Of a stretch of DNA of 64,000 nt, positions 51,892 through 58,985 are shown in pieces. Within the stretch, counting starts at the first letter, position 1; each line of letters starts with the position of its first letter. Source of the stretch: Methylocapsa sp. S129 (GTDB taxonomy: Bacteria > Pseudomonadota > Alphaproteobacteria > Rhizobiales > Beijerinckiaceae). The stretch lies in contig NZ_LMUI01000016.1 of NCBI RefSeq assembly GCF_009765995.1, positions 124,001 through 188,000 of the forward strand, in the 5' to 3' direction. Under the pieces are notes generated by a model. The model had not been told where the DNA came from, ran no database searches, and saw only the letters and a program-made list of their open reading frames with translations. The position numbers and the translations under genes are program-made.

Positions 51892-53169
51892 ATGACGATC
51901 ATCCTCGTTGCGCATGATACGCTCATTCCGAGCCTCGATTGCATGATCGCGGGGGAAATGGCCGCCGAACGGGGCGCTCGCTTTGCGCCTCTGGTGAGCG
52001 GCGGCGCGGGTTTGTCGCGTTTCGATTGCGTGCAGCATGTGCTGGAGCAGGGCGAACTCGCCCCGAACGGCGTTCTGTGGGCCGAACGGGCCTGCGGCCG
52101 CCCGGTCGACGGGCTGGTCGATCGTGGCGCGGTAGCGCGTCTGCCGGACGAGATCGTCCTCGTGCCGCTTAACCCCGCCATTGCGTCGCATGGCGAAGCC
52201 GTCGCGCGGATAGAAGCCGGCGCGATCGCGGCCGGTCGACGACTGGAGCGTTATGACGTCACGGAGCGCGAGAGCGCCTTCGAAGTGCGGCGGCAGGGCG
52301 CGACGGCGCCGGTTTCGCTCTGGACTCGCGATAAGTTCGGTCGGCCAGTGCGCTCCGGTTTCCAAAGTGCGCGCACGGCGGGCGCGCCGCTGCGAATCCT
52401 GATTATCGCGGATGAGATCCTGCAGCGCGAGGTTTATCCCGCGAATATCGCCGCCCTTGGCGATGCCGCCGATGCGCTTGACCTCGACGTCGCCCTGAGT
52501 TTTATCGATCCGCGCATGCCTCAGGAGCGCGCCTGGGAGAAGATTTTGGCCGAGGCGGACGGCGTCCTGCTTCCCGGAGGATCGGATATGGAGCAGGTGC
52601 GCGGCCAGATCGACGTCGCTCGCGCGGCCCTCCGCACGAATGTCCCGACATTGGGTCTTTGCCTTGGCATGCAGACCATGAGCACCGCCGTCGCCCAGGA
52701 GGGCGCCGGACTTAACGACGCTAACCTCGCCGAGGCTGATCCAACGGCTCAGACCAAGACCTTTGTTCGCTTGCGCGACGAGAAGGGACGTCCGGAATTT
52801 CGGCTTGGTGTCAGGCCTTGCCGCATCGTTCCGGGGACCTGCCTTTCCCAGCTGCTGGGCGGTGCGGCGGAGATCGACGTTCATTACAACCATCGCTTTG
52901 TCCTCGAGACCACTCTGCACGAGCCTCTGGCCGCGGCGGGTCTGCGCATCAGCGGTCTGCACGAGGACCGCGACTTCGCGGACGCCATCGAAGCGCCTGG
53001 CCTCACCTTTTTCATGGGCATGCAAGGGCATCCGGAATTGGCGAGCCGGCGCGGCAGACCTCACCCGCTCATCACGGGCTTCCTGTTCGCCGCGGCCGCT
53101 CGTGAAAACTCCCAGAAGATCGCCCCGATTGATGGCGCGCCGTTGGCCGCCTCCGGACGTCGCCGCTAG
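51892..53169 (+). CDS. Class I glutamine-amidotransferase-like hydrolase with unknown N-terminal domain
   Basis: A 425-residue protein. From residue ~165 it has a class I amidotransferase (GATase1) fold: ILIIADEILQREVYPANIAA, DGVLLPGGSDMEQVRGQIDV, nucleophile Cys257 in TLGLCLGMQTMSTAVAQEG, DVHYNHRFVLETTL (~330) and His380/Glu382 in FMGMQGHPEL; the triad is complete and looks most like the CTP synthase glutaminase. The first ~160 residues (MTIILVAHDTLIPSLDCMIA onward) match no domain I know. There is no synthase domain, so it may hydrolyse a gamma-glutamyl or other amide. It is followed 26 bp later by a GntR regulator gene. Confidence 0.75.
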   Translation: MTIILVAHDTLIPSLDCMIAGEMAAERGARFAPLVSGGAGLSRFDCVQHVLEQGELAPNGVLWAERACGRPVDGLVDRGAVARLPDEIVLVPLNPAIASHGEAVARIEAGAIAAGRRLERYDVTERESAFEVRRQGATAPVSLWTRDKFGRPVRSGFQSARTAGAPLRILIIADEILQREVYPANIAALGDAADALDLDVALSFIDPRMPQERAWEKILAEADGVLLPGGSDMEQVRGQIDVARAALRTNVPTLGLCLGMQTMSTAVAQEGAGLNDANLAEADPTAQTKTFVRLRDEKGRPEFRLGVRPCRIVPGTCLSQLLGGAAEIDVHYNHRFVLETTLHEPLAAAGLRISGLHEDRDFADAIEAPGLTFFMGMQGHPELASRRGRPHPLITGFLFAAAARENSQKIAPIDGAPLAASGRRR

Positions 53170-53195
53170 GATACCGACGTTTCTCAAACGAGCGC

Positions 53196-54107
53196 ATGGA
53201 CATGGATCGCCGAGACAAAAAGCAAGCCCAATATCTCTTGGCGAATCTCATTCTCGACATCGCCCGCACCTTGCGTCTGAAGGTCGGGCATCATTTCACC
53301 GAGCAATGGCTCGCCAGGGAGCTTTCGGTCTCGCGCACGCCGGTTCGCTCGGCGCTCCAATTGCTGGCCGTGCGCGGCATCGTCGAAGCGCGCCGCAATC
53401 AGGGCTTCTTTCTCGCCATGCCCTGGAGCGAGTTGGACCCGCAGCACACTCTGGATGTGCCCTCGACCCCCGAGGAGACCTTCTATACTACCCTGATCCG
53501 AGACCGACTTGCTGGCGAGATCGCCGATTCCATCACCCAGACCGATCTGACGCGACTCTATCGGGTCAATCGCGTCGTTCTGATGCGCACCTTGAGCCGC
53601 ATGAGCGACGAGGGATTGATCATCCGCAACAAGGGACAGGGCTGGAGCTTTCTGCCGACGCTCGACTCAGCCCGCGCGCTGCGCAGCAGCTATGAGTTCC
53701 GCATGACCGTTGAGCCTGCCGGCCTGATGCTGTCCGGTTTCACGATTGATCTTCTCGCCCTCAAACGACTCAAAGCCGATCACAACTACGCGCTGTCGCG
53801 CGCCGCCGCGGCGATGTCGGATGGCGCGCTGTTCGAACTCGATTCGACCTTCCATGAAACGCTCGCCGCGTTTTCCGACAACCCGTATTTCCTTCAGGGA
53901 ATTCAGCAGCAGAATCGTCTGCGCCGCTTGCTCGAATACCAGGGCTACAGCAACCGGCGCCGCGTCCGTGAATGGGTGCGCGAGCATCTCAGCATCATTG
54001 AATCGCTTGAAGCCAACGATCGCCTGAGCGCCTCAAAACAGTTGCACGGGCATCTCGTCAACGCGATCGCGGCCTCGACGCGGAGCGCGGCCCGCTTGAT
54101 TGCCTAG
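53196..54107 (+). CDS. GntR-family regulator with two apparent winged helices
   Basis: A 303-residue regulator. The first winged helix is at ~30-75 (EQWLARELSVSRTPVRSALQ, then RGIVEARRNQGFFLAMP), and a second at ~110-150 (LTRLYRVNRVVLMRTLSRMS, then EGLIIRNKGQGWSFLPTL). The FCD-like part has FELDSTFHETLAAFSDNPYF and WVREHLSIIESLEANDR. The architecture matches the regulator at 37397, so both form one subfamily. It is 26 bp after the amidotransferase-like gene and 207 bp before the next operon, which probably contains its operator (54154-54184). Confidence 0.85.
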   Translation: MDMDRRDKKQAQYLLANLILDIARTLRLKVGHHFTEQWLARELSVSRTPVRSALQLLAVRGIVEARRNQGFFLAMPWSELDPQHTLDVPSTPEETFYTTLIRDRLAGEIADSITQTDLTRLYRVNRVVLMRTLSRMSDEGLIIRNKGQGWSFLPTLDSARALRSSYEFRMTVEPAGLMLSGFTIDLLALKRLKADHNYALSRAAAAMSDGALFELDSTFHETLAAFSDNPYFLQGIQQQNRLRRLLEYQGYSNRRRVREWVREHLSIIESLEANDRLSASKQLHGHLVNAIAASTRSAARLIA

Positions 54108-54153
54108 ACAGGAGGCCACGGCCCGCAGGGCTTGACGAGGACTCGCTTGCATT

Positions 54154-54184
54154 TTGTACATTATGTATCAATATAAGCAATACA
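54154..54184 (+). promoter_or_regulatory. AT-rich inverted repeats upstream of the M20/racemase/M24 operon
   Basis: The stretch beginning TTGTACATTATGTATCAATA contains TTGTACA opposed by TGTATCAA, and GTATCAAT opposed by AATAC further on. The half-site TGTATCAA is the same as in the perfect palindrome at 38406. It lies ~130-160 bp before the ATG at 54315, downstream of a tandem-winged-helix regulator gene, so it may be the paralogous operator. Confidence 0.45.
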
Positions 54185-54314
54185 AGCGGATCGCCGGACA
54201 AGTCTCCGCTTCCGCTTCGAGTTAGGAAACGGAACTCGTTCTTGCGGTGCGAGGGTCAATTGCTGGGCGCCGCGCTCGTTTAGAAGCAAGGCCGGACATC
54301 AGGAGTGCCCAAAA

Positions 54315-55478
54315 ATGTCGTCGTGTCCCGATGTCGCGCGCATGAAGCGGGAGCTGGCGGGCCTTGTGGCCATCGACACGCAAAACCCGCCCGGCGGCGA
54401 GGCGGCGGCGGCGCATTTCCTTCGCGATCTGCTAGCGGGGGAAGGCTTCGAGGTCGCCCTGCAGGAATACAAGCCAGGGCGCGTTAACGTCATCGCGCGG
54501 ATCGAGAACGGCGCTGGCCCGGTCTTCGCCTTCAACACGCATATGGATGTCGTGCCGGCGGGCGAGGGCTGGTCGTCCGATCCGTTTGCCTTGAGGGAAG
54601 CGGATGGCAGGCTCTACGGTCGCGGCGCCTCCGACTGCAAGGGGCCGCTCGCCGCCATGCTGGAAGCCCTGCGCATGCTCGCGGCCGACCGATCGACCTG
54701 GTCTGGCACGCTGCTTGGCGTCTTCGTCGCCGACGAGGAAATCGCGAGCGAGGGCGCCAAGTTCTATGCCGCTGGCCGCCCGAGGATCGACGCGGCGGTG
54801 ATCGGCGAGCCGACTTCGAACGCCGTCTTCGCCGCCCATAAGGGCAGCCTCCGCCCCATCGTGCGCGTGCATGGGAAGACAGCTCATTCTGGCGCGCCGC
54901 ATCTCGGGGAGAACGCGATTTTGCGCGCGGGCGCACTCCTCGGCCTCATCGCCGAACATCACGAGACGATCGTGAAGCACAGAACGCATCCGCTCGTCGG
55001 CGCGGCGAGCCTCACCGTCACCCGCATCGATGGCGGCCATGCCGACAATGTGCTCCCCGACGCTTGTGACCTTCTGCTCGACCGTCGGATGGTGCCGGGC
55101 GAAGACGAAGACATCGTCAAGCGCGACATCGACGATCTGCTGGCTCTCGCTCACACGCGTTTTGGCGTCCGAGCTGAGGTCGTCGCCTACAAACCGACGA
55201 CCGGCGGCGCGACGGAGACCGCGGCGGATGCCCGCATCGTGCAGGCGAGCCTTGCCGCGAGCCGCGCGCACGGCGTTGCCGAGCCCGGTCCGTTCGGCTT
55301 CCAGGGCGCCTGCGACCTCGTGCACTTTCGCAGCATCGGCGCCCAGGGCGTGGTGATCGGCCCCGGCGACCTCGCCGTCGCCCACAAGCCCGATGAGTTC
55401 GTGCCTGTGGATGAGTTCATCGCCGCGAGCCTGATCTATCGCGACGTCGCGCGGGCCATGCTGAGGGGTGGAAACTGA
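54315..55478 (+). CDS. M20-family deacylase (ArgE/DapE-like)
   Basis: A 387-residue metallohydrolase: His in FAFNTHMDVVPAGEGWSSDP, bridging Asp in LYGRGASDCKGPLAAMLEAL, Glu pair in VFVADEEIASEGAKFYAAG, next ligand in VIGEPTSNAVFAAHKGSL, dimer-domain His in KTAHSGAPHLGENAI and last His in AVAHKPDEFVPVDEF. All metal ligands are present. This family removes acyl groups from N-acyl amino acids (acetylornithine, succinyl-diaminopimelate). It starts a four-gene rightward operon and is followed at five bases by an N-acylamino-acid-racemase-like gene, a classical partner. Confidence 0.88.
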   Translation: MSSCPDVARMKRELAGLVAIDTQNPPGGEAAAAHFLRDLLAGEGFEVALQEYKPGRVNVIARIENGAGPVFAFNTHMDVVPAGEGWSSDPFALREADGRLYGRGASDCKGPLAAMLEALRMLAADRSTWSGTLLGVFVADEEIASEGAKFYAAGRPRIDAAVIGEPTSNAVFAAHKGSLRPIVRVHGKTAHSGAPHLGENAILRAGALLGLIAEHHETIVKHRTHPLVGAASLTVTRIDGGHADNVLPDACDLLLDRRMVPGEDEDIVKRDIDDLLALAHTRFGVRAEVVAYKPTTGGATETAADARIVQASLAASRAHGVAEPGPFGFQGACDLVHFRSIGAQGVVIGPGDLAVAHKPDEFVPVDEFIAASLIYRDVARAMLRGGN

Positions 55479-55482
55479 GCCG

Positions 55483-56583
55483 ATGCGCGTATCCCTACAC
55501 AAGGCGGAGCTTCATTACGGCGCCGGCCTCCTGCTGCATACCGCCTCGTCCGGCGCCGTGCCTCATCTGGCGGAGATCTATCTGCGGCTCGACGACGGCG
55601 AATCCGTCGGGATCGGCGAGGCGCGAGCCAATATTGCCTATCTGAATGGTCTTGCCGAGGGCGATGTCGTCGCCGGCGCCGTCGCGGCGCTCAAGGTCGT
55701 CGATTGGGCGCGCGATCCTGCCGAGCTTCTTCGCACGATGGAGGACTGGGCCGCGTCCTTCGCCGCGCCCGTGCGCATGCTGATCGACGTCGCGCTGCAT
55801 GATCTTGCGGCCCGCCGCGCGGGCCTGAGTGTCGCCGCCTGGTGCGGCGCGCCCGCGCCGGACATCGTTCGGGCGACCAACCAGACACTATTCTGGTCGC
55901 CGCTCCAAGAATTCCTGGCGCAGGCGCAGAACTACGTCGACCGGGGCTTCCGCGATCTCAAAGTGCGCGTCGCGGTCGGCGACTTCGACGCGGATCTGCG
56001 CCGGATCGCGGCCTTGCGGGGGCGCTTTGGCGATCGTGTGACGATCGCTGCCGACGCCAATGGCCGGTGGGCAGCGACGGAGGCGCTCGACAAGCTTCAG
56101 GCGCTCGCCCATTTCGATCTCGCGTATGTCGAGCAGCCGGTTCCGCCCGGCGACTGGACGGCGCTCAACCGCCTCGCCGATCGGAGCCCGGTGCCGGTCA
56201 TGCTCGATGAGAGCGTCGCCACGCCAGGCGACATCGCGCGCATTTGCGCCTATGGCGGCCGCGTCCTCGCCCATCTCAAGCTCGTCAAGCTCGGCGGCGT
56301 CGCCCCAACTATGGCCGCGGCGCGGCGTCTGTCCGCGGCGGGCGTTCCCTTCATGATCGGCCAGATGAACGAGGGCGCTGCCGCCACCGCCGCTGCGCTT
56401 CACGTGGCCTGCGCGACCGAGCCAGCCTTCTCGGAACTCTACGGCGCCGACGGGCTCCTCGACGATCCGATTTCGGGCGTCGCTTACGGCGAGGGCCGTG
56501 TGCGCATCGATCGGCTTTCTGGTCTCGGCGTTGCCTTTGACGCGGCGGCCGCCCAATGCATCGGAGAATTCGGACATGGATAG
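55483..56583 (+). CDS. Enolase-superfamily racemase/epimerase (muconate-lactonizing subgroup)
   Basis: A 366-residue barrel protein: KVRV (catalytic Lys, strand 2) in GFRDLKVRVAVG, metal ligands Asp in VTIAADANGRW, Glu in YVEQPVPPGDW and Asp in VMLDESVATP, and the second catalytic Lys in AHLKLVKLGGVAP. This layout is that of dipeptide epimerases, N-acylamino-acid racemase/o-succinylbenzoate synthase and muconate cycloisomerase. Next to an M20 deacylase, racemisation of an N-acyl amino acid is the best guess. Start ATG 55483; the stop overlaps the M24 start by eight bases. Confidence 0.83.
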   Translation: MRVSLHKAELHYGAGLLLHTASSGAVPHLAEIYLRLDDGESVGIGEARANIAYLNGLAEGDVVAGAVAALKVVDWARDPAELLRTMEDWAASFAAPVRMLIDVALHDLAARRAGLSVAAWCGAPAPDIVRATNQTLFWSPLQEFLAQAQNYVDRGFRDLKVRVAVGDFDADLRRIAALRGRFGDRVTIAADANGRWAATEALDKLQALAHFDLAYVEQPVPPGDWTALNRLADRSPVPVMLDESVATPGDIARICAYGGRVLAHLKLVKLGGVAPTMAAARRLSAAGVPFMIGQMNEGAAATAAALHVACATEPAFSELYGADGLLDDPISGVAYGEGRVRIDRLSGLGVAFDAAAAQCIGEFGHG

Positions 56584-57748
56584 ATCGGGCGTCGCGCAGG
56601 GTTCGGAATCGGCCTTCCCGAAGGCGGAATACGATGGCCGCGTGGCGCGGGCGCGCGAGGGCCTGACCAAGGCCAGCATCGACGTGATGGTTGTGACCGG
56701 GCCGGAAAACATCTTCTATCTCACAGGGCAGCAAACACCCGGCTACTACACGTTCCAGGCGCTCGTCCTGCCTGTGGAGGGCGACCCGGTCTTCGTCGTC
56801 AGAGAACTTGAAGTCTTCAACTTCATCGCCAACACCTTCATTGCAGACGCCAAGGTCTATCAGGACGGCGACGAGCCCGTAAAATTCCTGGTGGAGGTCA
56901 TCGAGGCGCGCGGCTGGGCGGCAAAGCGCATCGCGATCGACAAGCGCGGCTGGTTCCTGCCAATCGCAACCTACGAGGCCCTCCAGAGCCGGCTCGGCGC
57001 GATCCACGATGCGGCAGGGATCGTGGAAGCGCTGCGCATGGTGAAATCCCATGCCGAGATTGAAAAGCTGTCGAAGTCCGCCGCCTATGTAGACGCGGGC
57101 CTGCGCGCCGGCCTGGCCGCCGTGAAGGTGGGGGTGAGCGAGAACGACCTCGTGGCCGCCATGATGGGCGCGGCCATCACGGTTGGTTCCGAATATATGG
57201 GCATGGAGCCGCTGGTGTCCGTAGGTCGTCGCACGGGCGTGCCGCATGGCACCTGGAAGCGCAGCCGGCTTGGCGCGGACGAACCGGCATTCCTCGAAAT
57301 GGCCGCCAGCCACGACCGCTACCATGCGGCCCTGATGCGCTCCGCCTGGGTCGGCGCCATGCCTCAGGCGGCGCAGGATATGGAAAAGACCTGCCGCGAC
57401 GCGCTTCAGGCCGCCCTCGACGCGATCCGTCCGGGCGTCGCCTGCGAGGACGTTCACTTGGCCTGCCAGACGGTGATCGATCGCGCCGGCTATACGGATA
57501 ATTTTCGCAAGCGCACCGGCTACAGCGTCGGCATTTCCTTCGCGCCTGACTGGGGCGAAGGCGGCATCCTCAGTCTCTATAAAGGTGTCGCCACCGCGCT
57601 TCAGCCGGGCATGACGTTCCACATCCCCCCAGCGCTCCGCGCCTATGGCCAGTTTACGGTCGGCGTCAGCGAGACGGTCGTAGTCACCGAGACCGGCTGC
57701 CGCGTGCTTGGCGCCGTGCCCCGCCCCATCCTGCGCCTCGCCAGCTGA
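56576..57748 (+). CDS. M24-family amidohydrolase, creatinase/ectoine-hydrolase type
   Basis: A 390-residue paralogue of the protein at 38510: GPENIFYLTGQQTPGYYTFQ, EYMGMEPLVSVGRRTGVPHG, AFLEMAASHDRYHAALMRSA and FRKRTGYSVGISFAPDWGEG, then MTFHIPPALRAYGQFTVGVS. The metal-binding Asp pair is replaced as in creatinase and ectoine hydrolase. Its start lies inside the racemase stop (ATGGATAG), indicating coupling, and the DapA-family gene follows after 36 bp, repeating the order at 38510-40723. Confidence 0.85.
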   Translation: MDRSGVAQGSESAFPKAEYDGRVARAREGLTKASIDVMVVTGPENIFYLTGQQTPGYYTFQALVLPVEGDPVFVVRELEVFNFIANTFIADAKVYQDGDEPVKFLVEVIEARGWAAKRIAIDKRGWFLPIATYEALQSRLGAIHDAAGIVEALRMVKSHAEIEKLSKSAAYVDAGLRAGLAAVKVGVSENDLVAAMMGAAITVGSEYMGMEPLVSVGRRTGVPHGTWKRSRLGADEPAFLEMAASHDRYHAALMRSAWVGAMPQAAQDMEKTCRDALQAALDAIRPGVACEDVHLACQTVIDRAGYTDNFRKRTGYSVGISFAPDWGEGGILSLYKGVATALQPGMTFHIPPALRAYGQFTVGVSETVVVTETGCRVLGAVPRPILRLAS

Positions 57749-57784
57749 GGCCGACGTGGCTCAACATCATCCAGGACCTGCATC

Positions 57785-58708
57785 ATGAAGGACTTCTCAG
57801 AGTGCCATGCGCGGCTCCGCGGGCTATTCAACATCACGGTCACGCCGTTTCGCGCTGACGGCGCCTTCGACCATGAGGGCCTGGCGCGCAATGTGGAGCG
57901 GGCGATCGGGCTCGGCTTCAATGGCGTCCTGATCGGCGGAACCTATGGCGAGTTCCCGGCCATGTCGACGGATGAGCGCGCCAACATGTTCCGCCGCGTC
58001 ATGGACGTCGTCGGCGATCGGGCGCCGGTCATGCTGTGCAGCGCTGGCTCCGACACCCGTGTAGTGCGTGAGCTGACGGCGCTCGCCGGCGACCTCGGCG
58101 GCCTGCCGATGGTGACGCCGCCCTTCGTCTCAGAAGTAACCGACGAGCAGATCGTCGCCTTCTTCCGCGATATCGCCCCACTCTCGCGCACCGGGGTCCT
58201 AGTCTACAACGCGCCCGGCGTCGGCATCACACTGTCGCCCGCCGTGTTGGAACAGCTCGCTGAAATCCCCAACATCGTCGGAGTGAAGCAGGGCGACCTC
58301 TCTCCCACCGCCATCGATCGGATCGCCAACCGGCTCGGCGGCCGCATCCGGCTGTTCTGCGCTTCGGACCTAGCTTTCCTTGGCCCGATGATGGCCGGCT
58401 TTGACGGCGTCAGTTCGACCAACAGTTGCGCGTTGCCGGAATTGATCCTCGCCGCCTACCGCGCGCTGGAGGCGGGCGACGCGGCGACTGCGCGCGATCT
58501 CCACCGCCTGTGGTATCCGTTTCGGGCGCTCGCGCGTGAGTTTGGGCAGCCCCAGGTCGCCAAGGCCGCGATGACCCTGCGCGGCTTTGACGGCGGCTCG
58601 GTCCGTCCACCGCTGCGCGATCTCGATGCGGCGCAGGTCGAGCGTGTCGCAGCCGTGCTGCGCGATCTTAGCGCCGATCCGCGATCAGGCGTGCGCCTTG
58701 CCGGATGA
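57785..58708 (+). CDS. DapA-family (dihydrodipicolinate synthase-like) lyase/synthase
   Basis: A 307-residue TIM-barrel protein: GLFNITVTPFRADGAFDHEG, VLIGGTYGEFPAMSTDERAN, active-site Tyr in TGVLVYNAPGVGI and Schiff-base Lys168 in NIVGVKQGDLSP. It has the family fold but, as at 39791, the usual 'GTTGE' motif is replaced (GGTYGEF; there GVLGEAP), hinting at a different keto-acid substrate. It is the last gene of the rightward operon that starts with the M20 deacylase at 54315. Confidence 0.87.
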   Translation: MKDFSECHARLRGLFNITVTPFRADGAFDHEGLARNVERAIGLGFNGVLIGGTYGEFPAMSTDERANMFRRVMDVVGDRAPVMLCSAGSDTRVVRELTALAGDLGGLPMVTPPFVSEVTDEQIVAFFRDIAPLSRTGVLVYNAPGVGITLSPAVLEQLAEIPNIVGVKQGDLSPTAIDRIANRLGGRIRLFCASDLAFLGPMMAGFDGVSSTNSCALPELILAAYRALEAGDAATARDLHRLWYPFRALAREFGQPQVAKAAMTLRGFDGGSVRPPLRDLDAAQVERVAAVLRDLSADPRSGVRLAG

Positions 58709-58795
58709 AGGAATGGGGCGCGCTGGTCGGCGACTTGCGCGGGCCGTGTTCCATTCAAGACTTCCACAGCGGGTCATTAAATACGAGTTTCTTCG

Positions 58796-58960
58796 TGGCG
58801 CCCGAATTTGAAGCGCGAGCCTGCCACTGGCGTCGATTTCCGTGGCGCCCTCGGCTTCAAGCGAGGGCTGTAGCACGGCGATATGTCCCTGCCGGACGTC
58901 GATATCAATGTTTATGCGGCCATCGGGCAGATTGGCGCGATGGATGATCAAGTCGAGCAA
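58796..58960 (-). pseudogene. Amidohydrolase (cytosine deaminase/dihydroorotase type) N-terminal fragment
   Basis: From an ATG at 58960 the frame reads MLDLIIHRANLPDGRINIDI, DVRQGHIAVLQPSLEAE and ATEIDASGRLALQ, the beta-sandwich that opens amidohydrolases of the cytosine-deaminase type. It then turns into unrelated sequence; the metal-binding HxH and the rest (~350 residues) are missing. It lies 25 bp after the dipeptide ABC ATPase stop, same strand, so it was probably the last gene of that operon before a deletion that reached to the end of the DapA-family gene. Confidence 0.7.
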
Positions 58961-58985
58961 GAGGTCTCCGGGTCGAAGGTTATGC

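Noticed and set aside
51664-53187. A 507-codon open frame on the - strand
   Set aside because: It lies opposite the amidotransferase-like gene, which has an intact Cys-His-Glu triad; the antisense product has no recognisable motif.
54132-54162. Sigma-70-like promoter (TTGACG ... TACATT)
   Set aside because: The -35-like and -10-like hexamers are 19 bases apart and the AT-rich stretch is better explained as operator-like inverted repeats; evidence is too thin for a promoter call.
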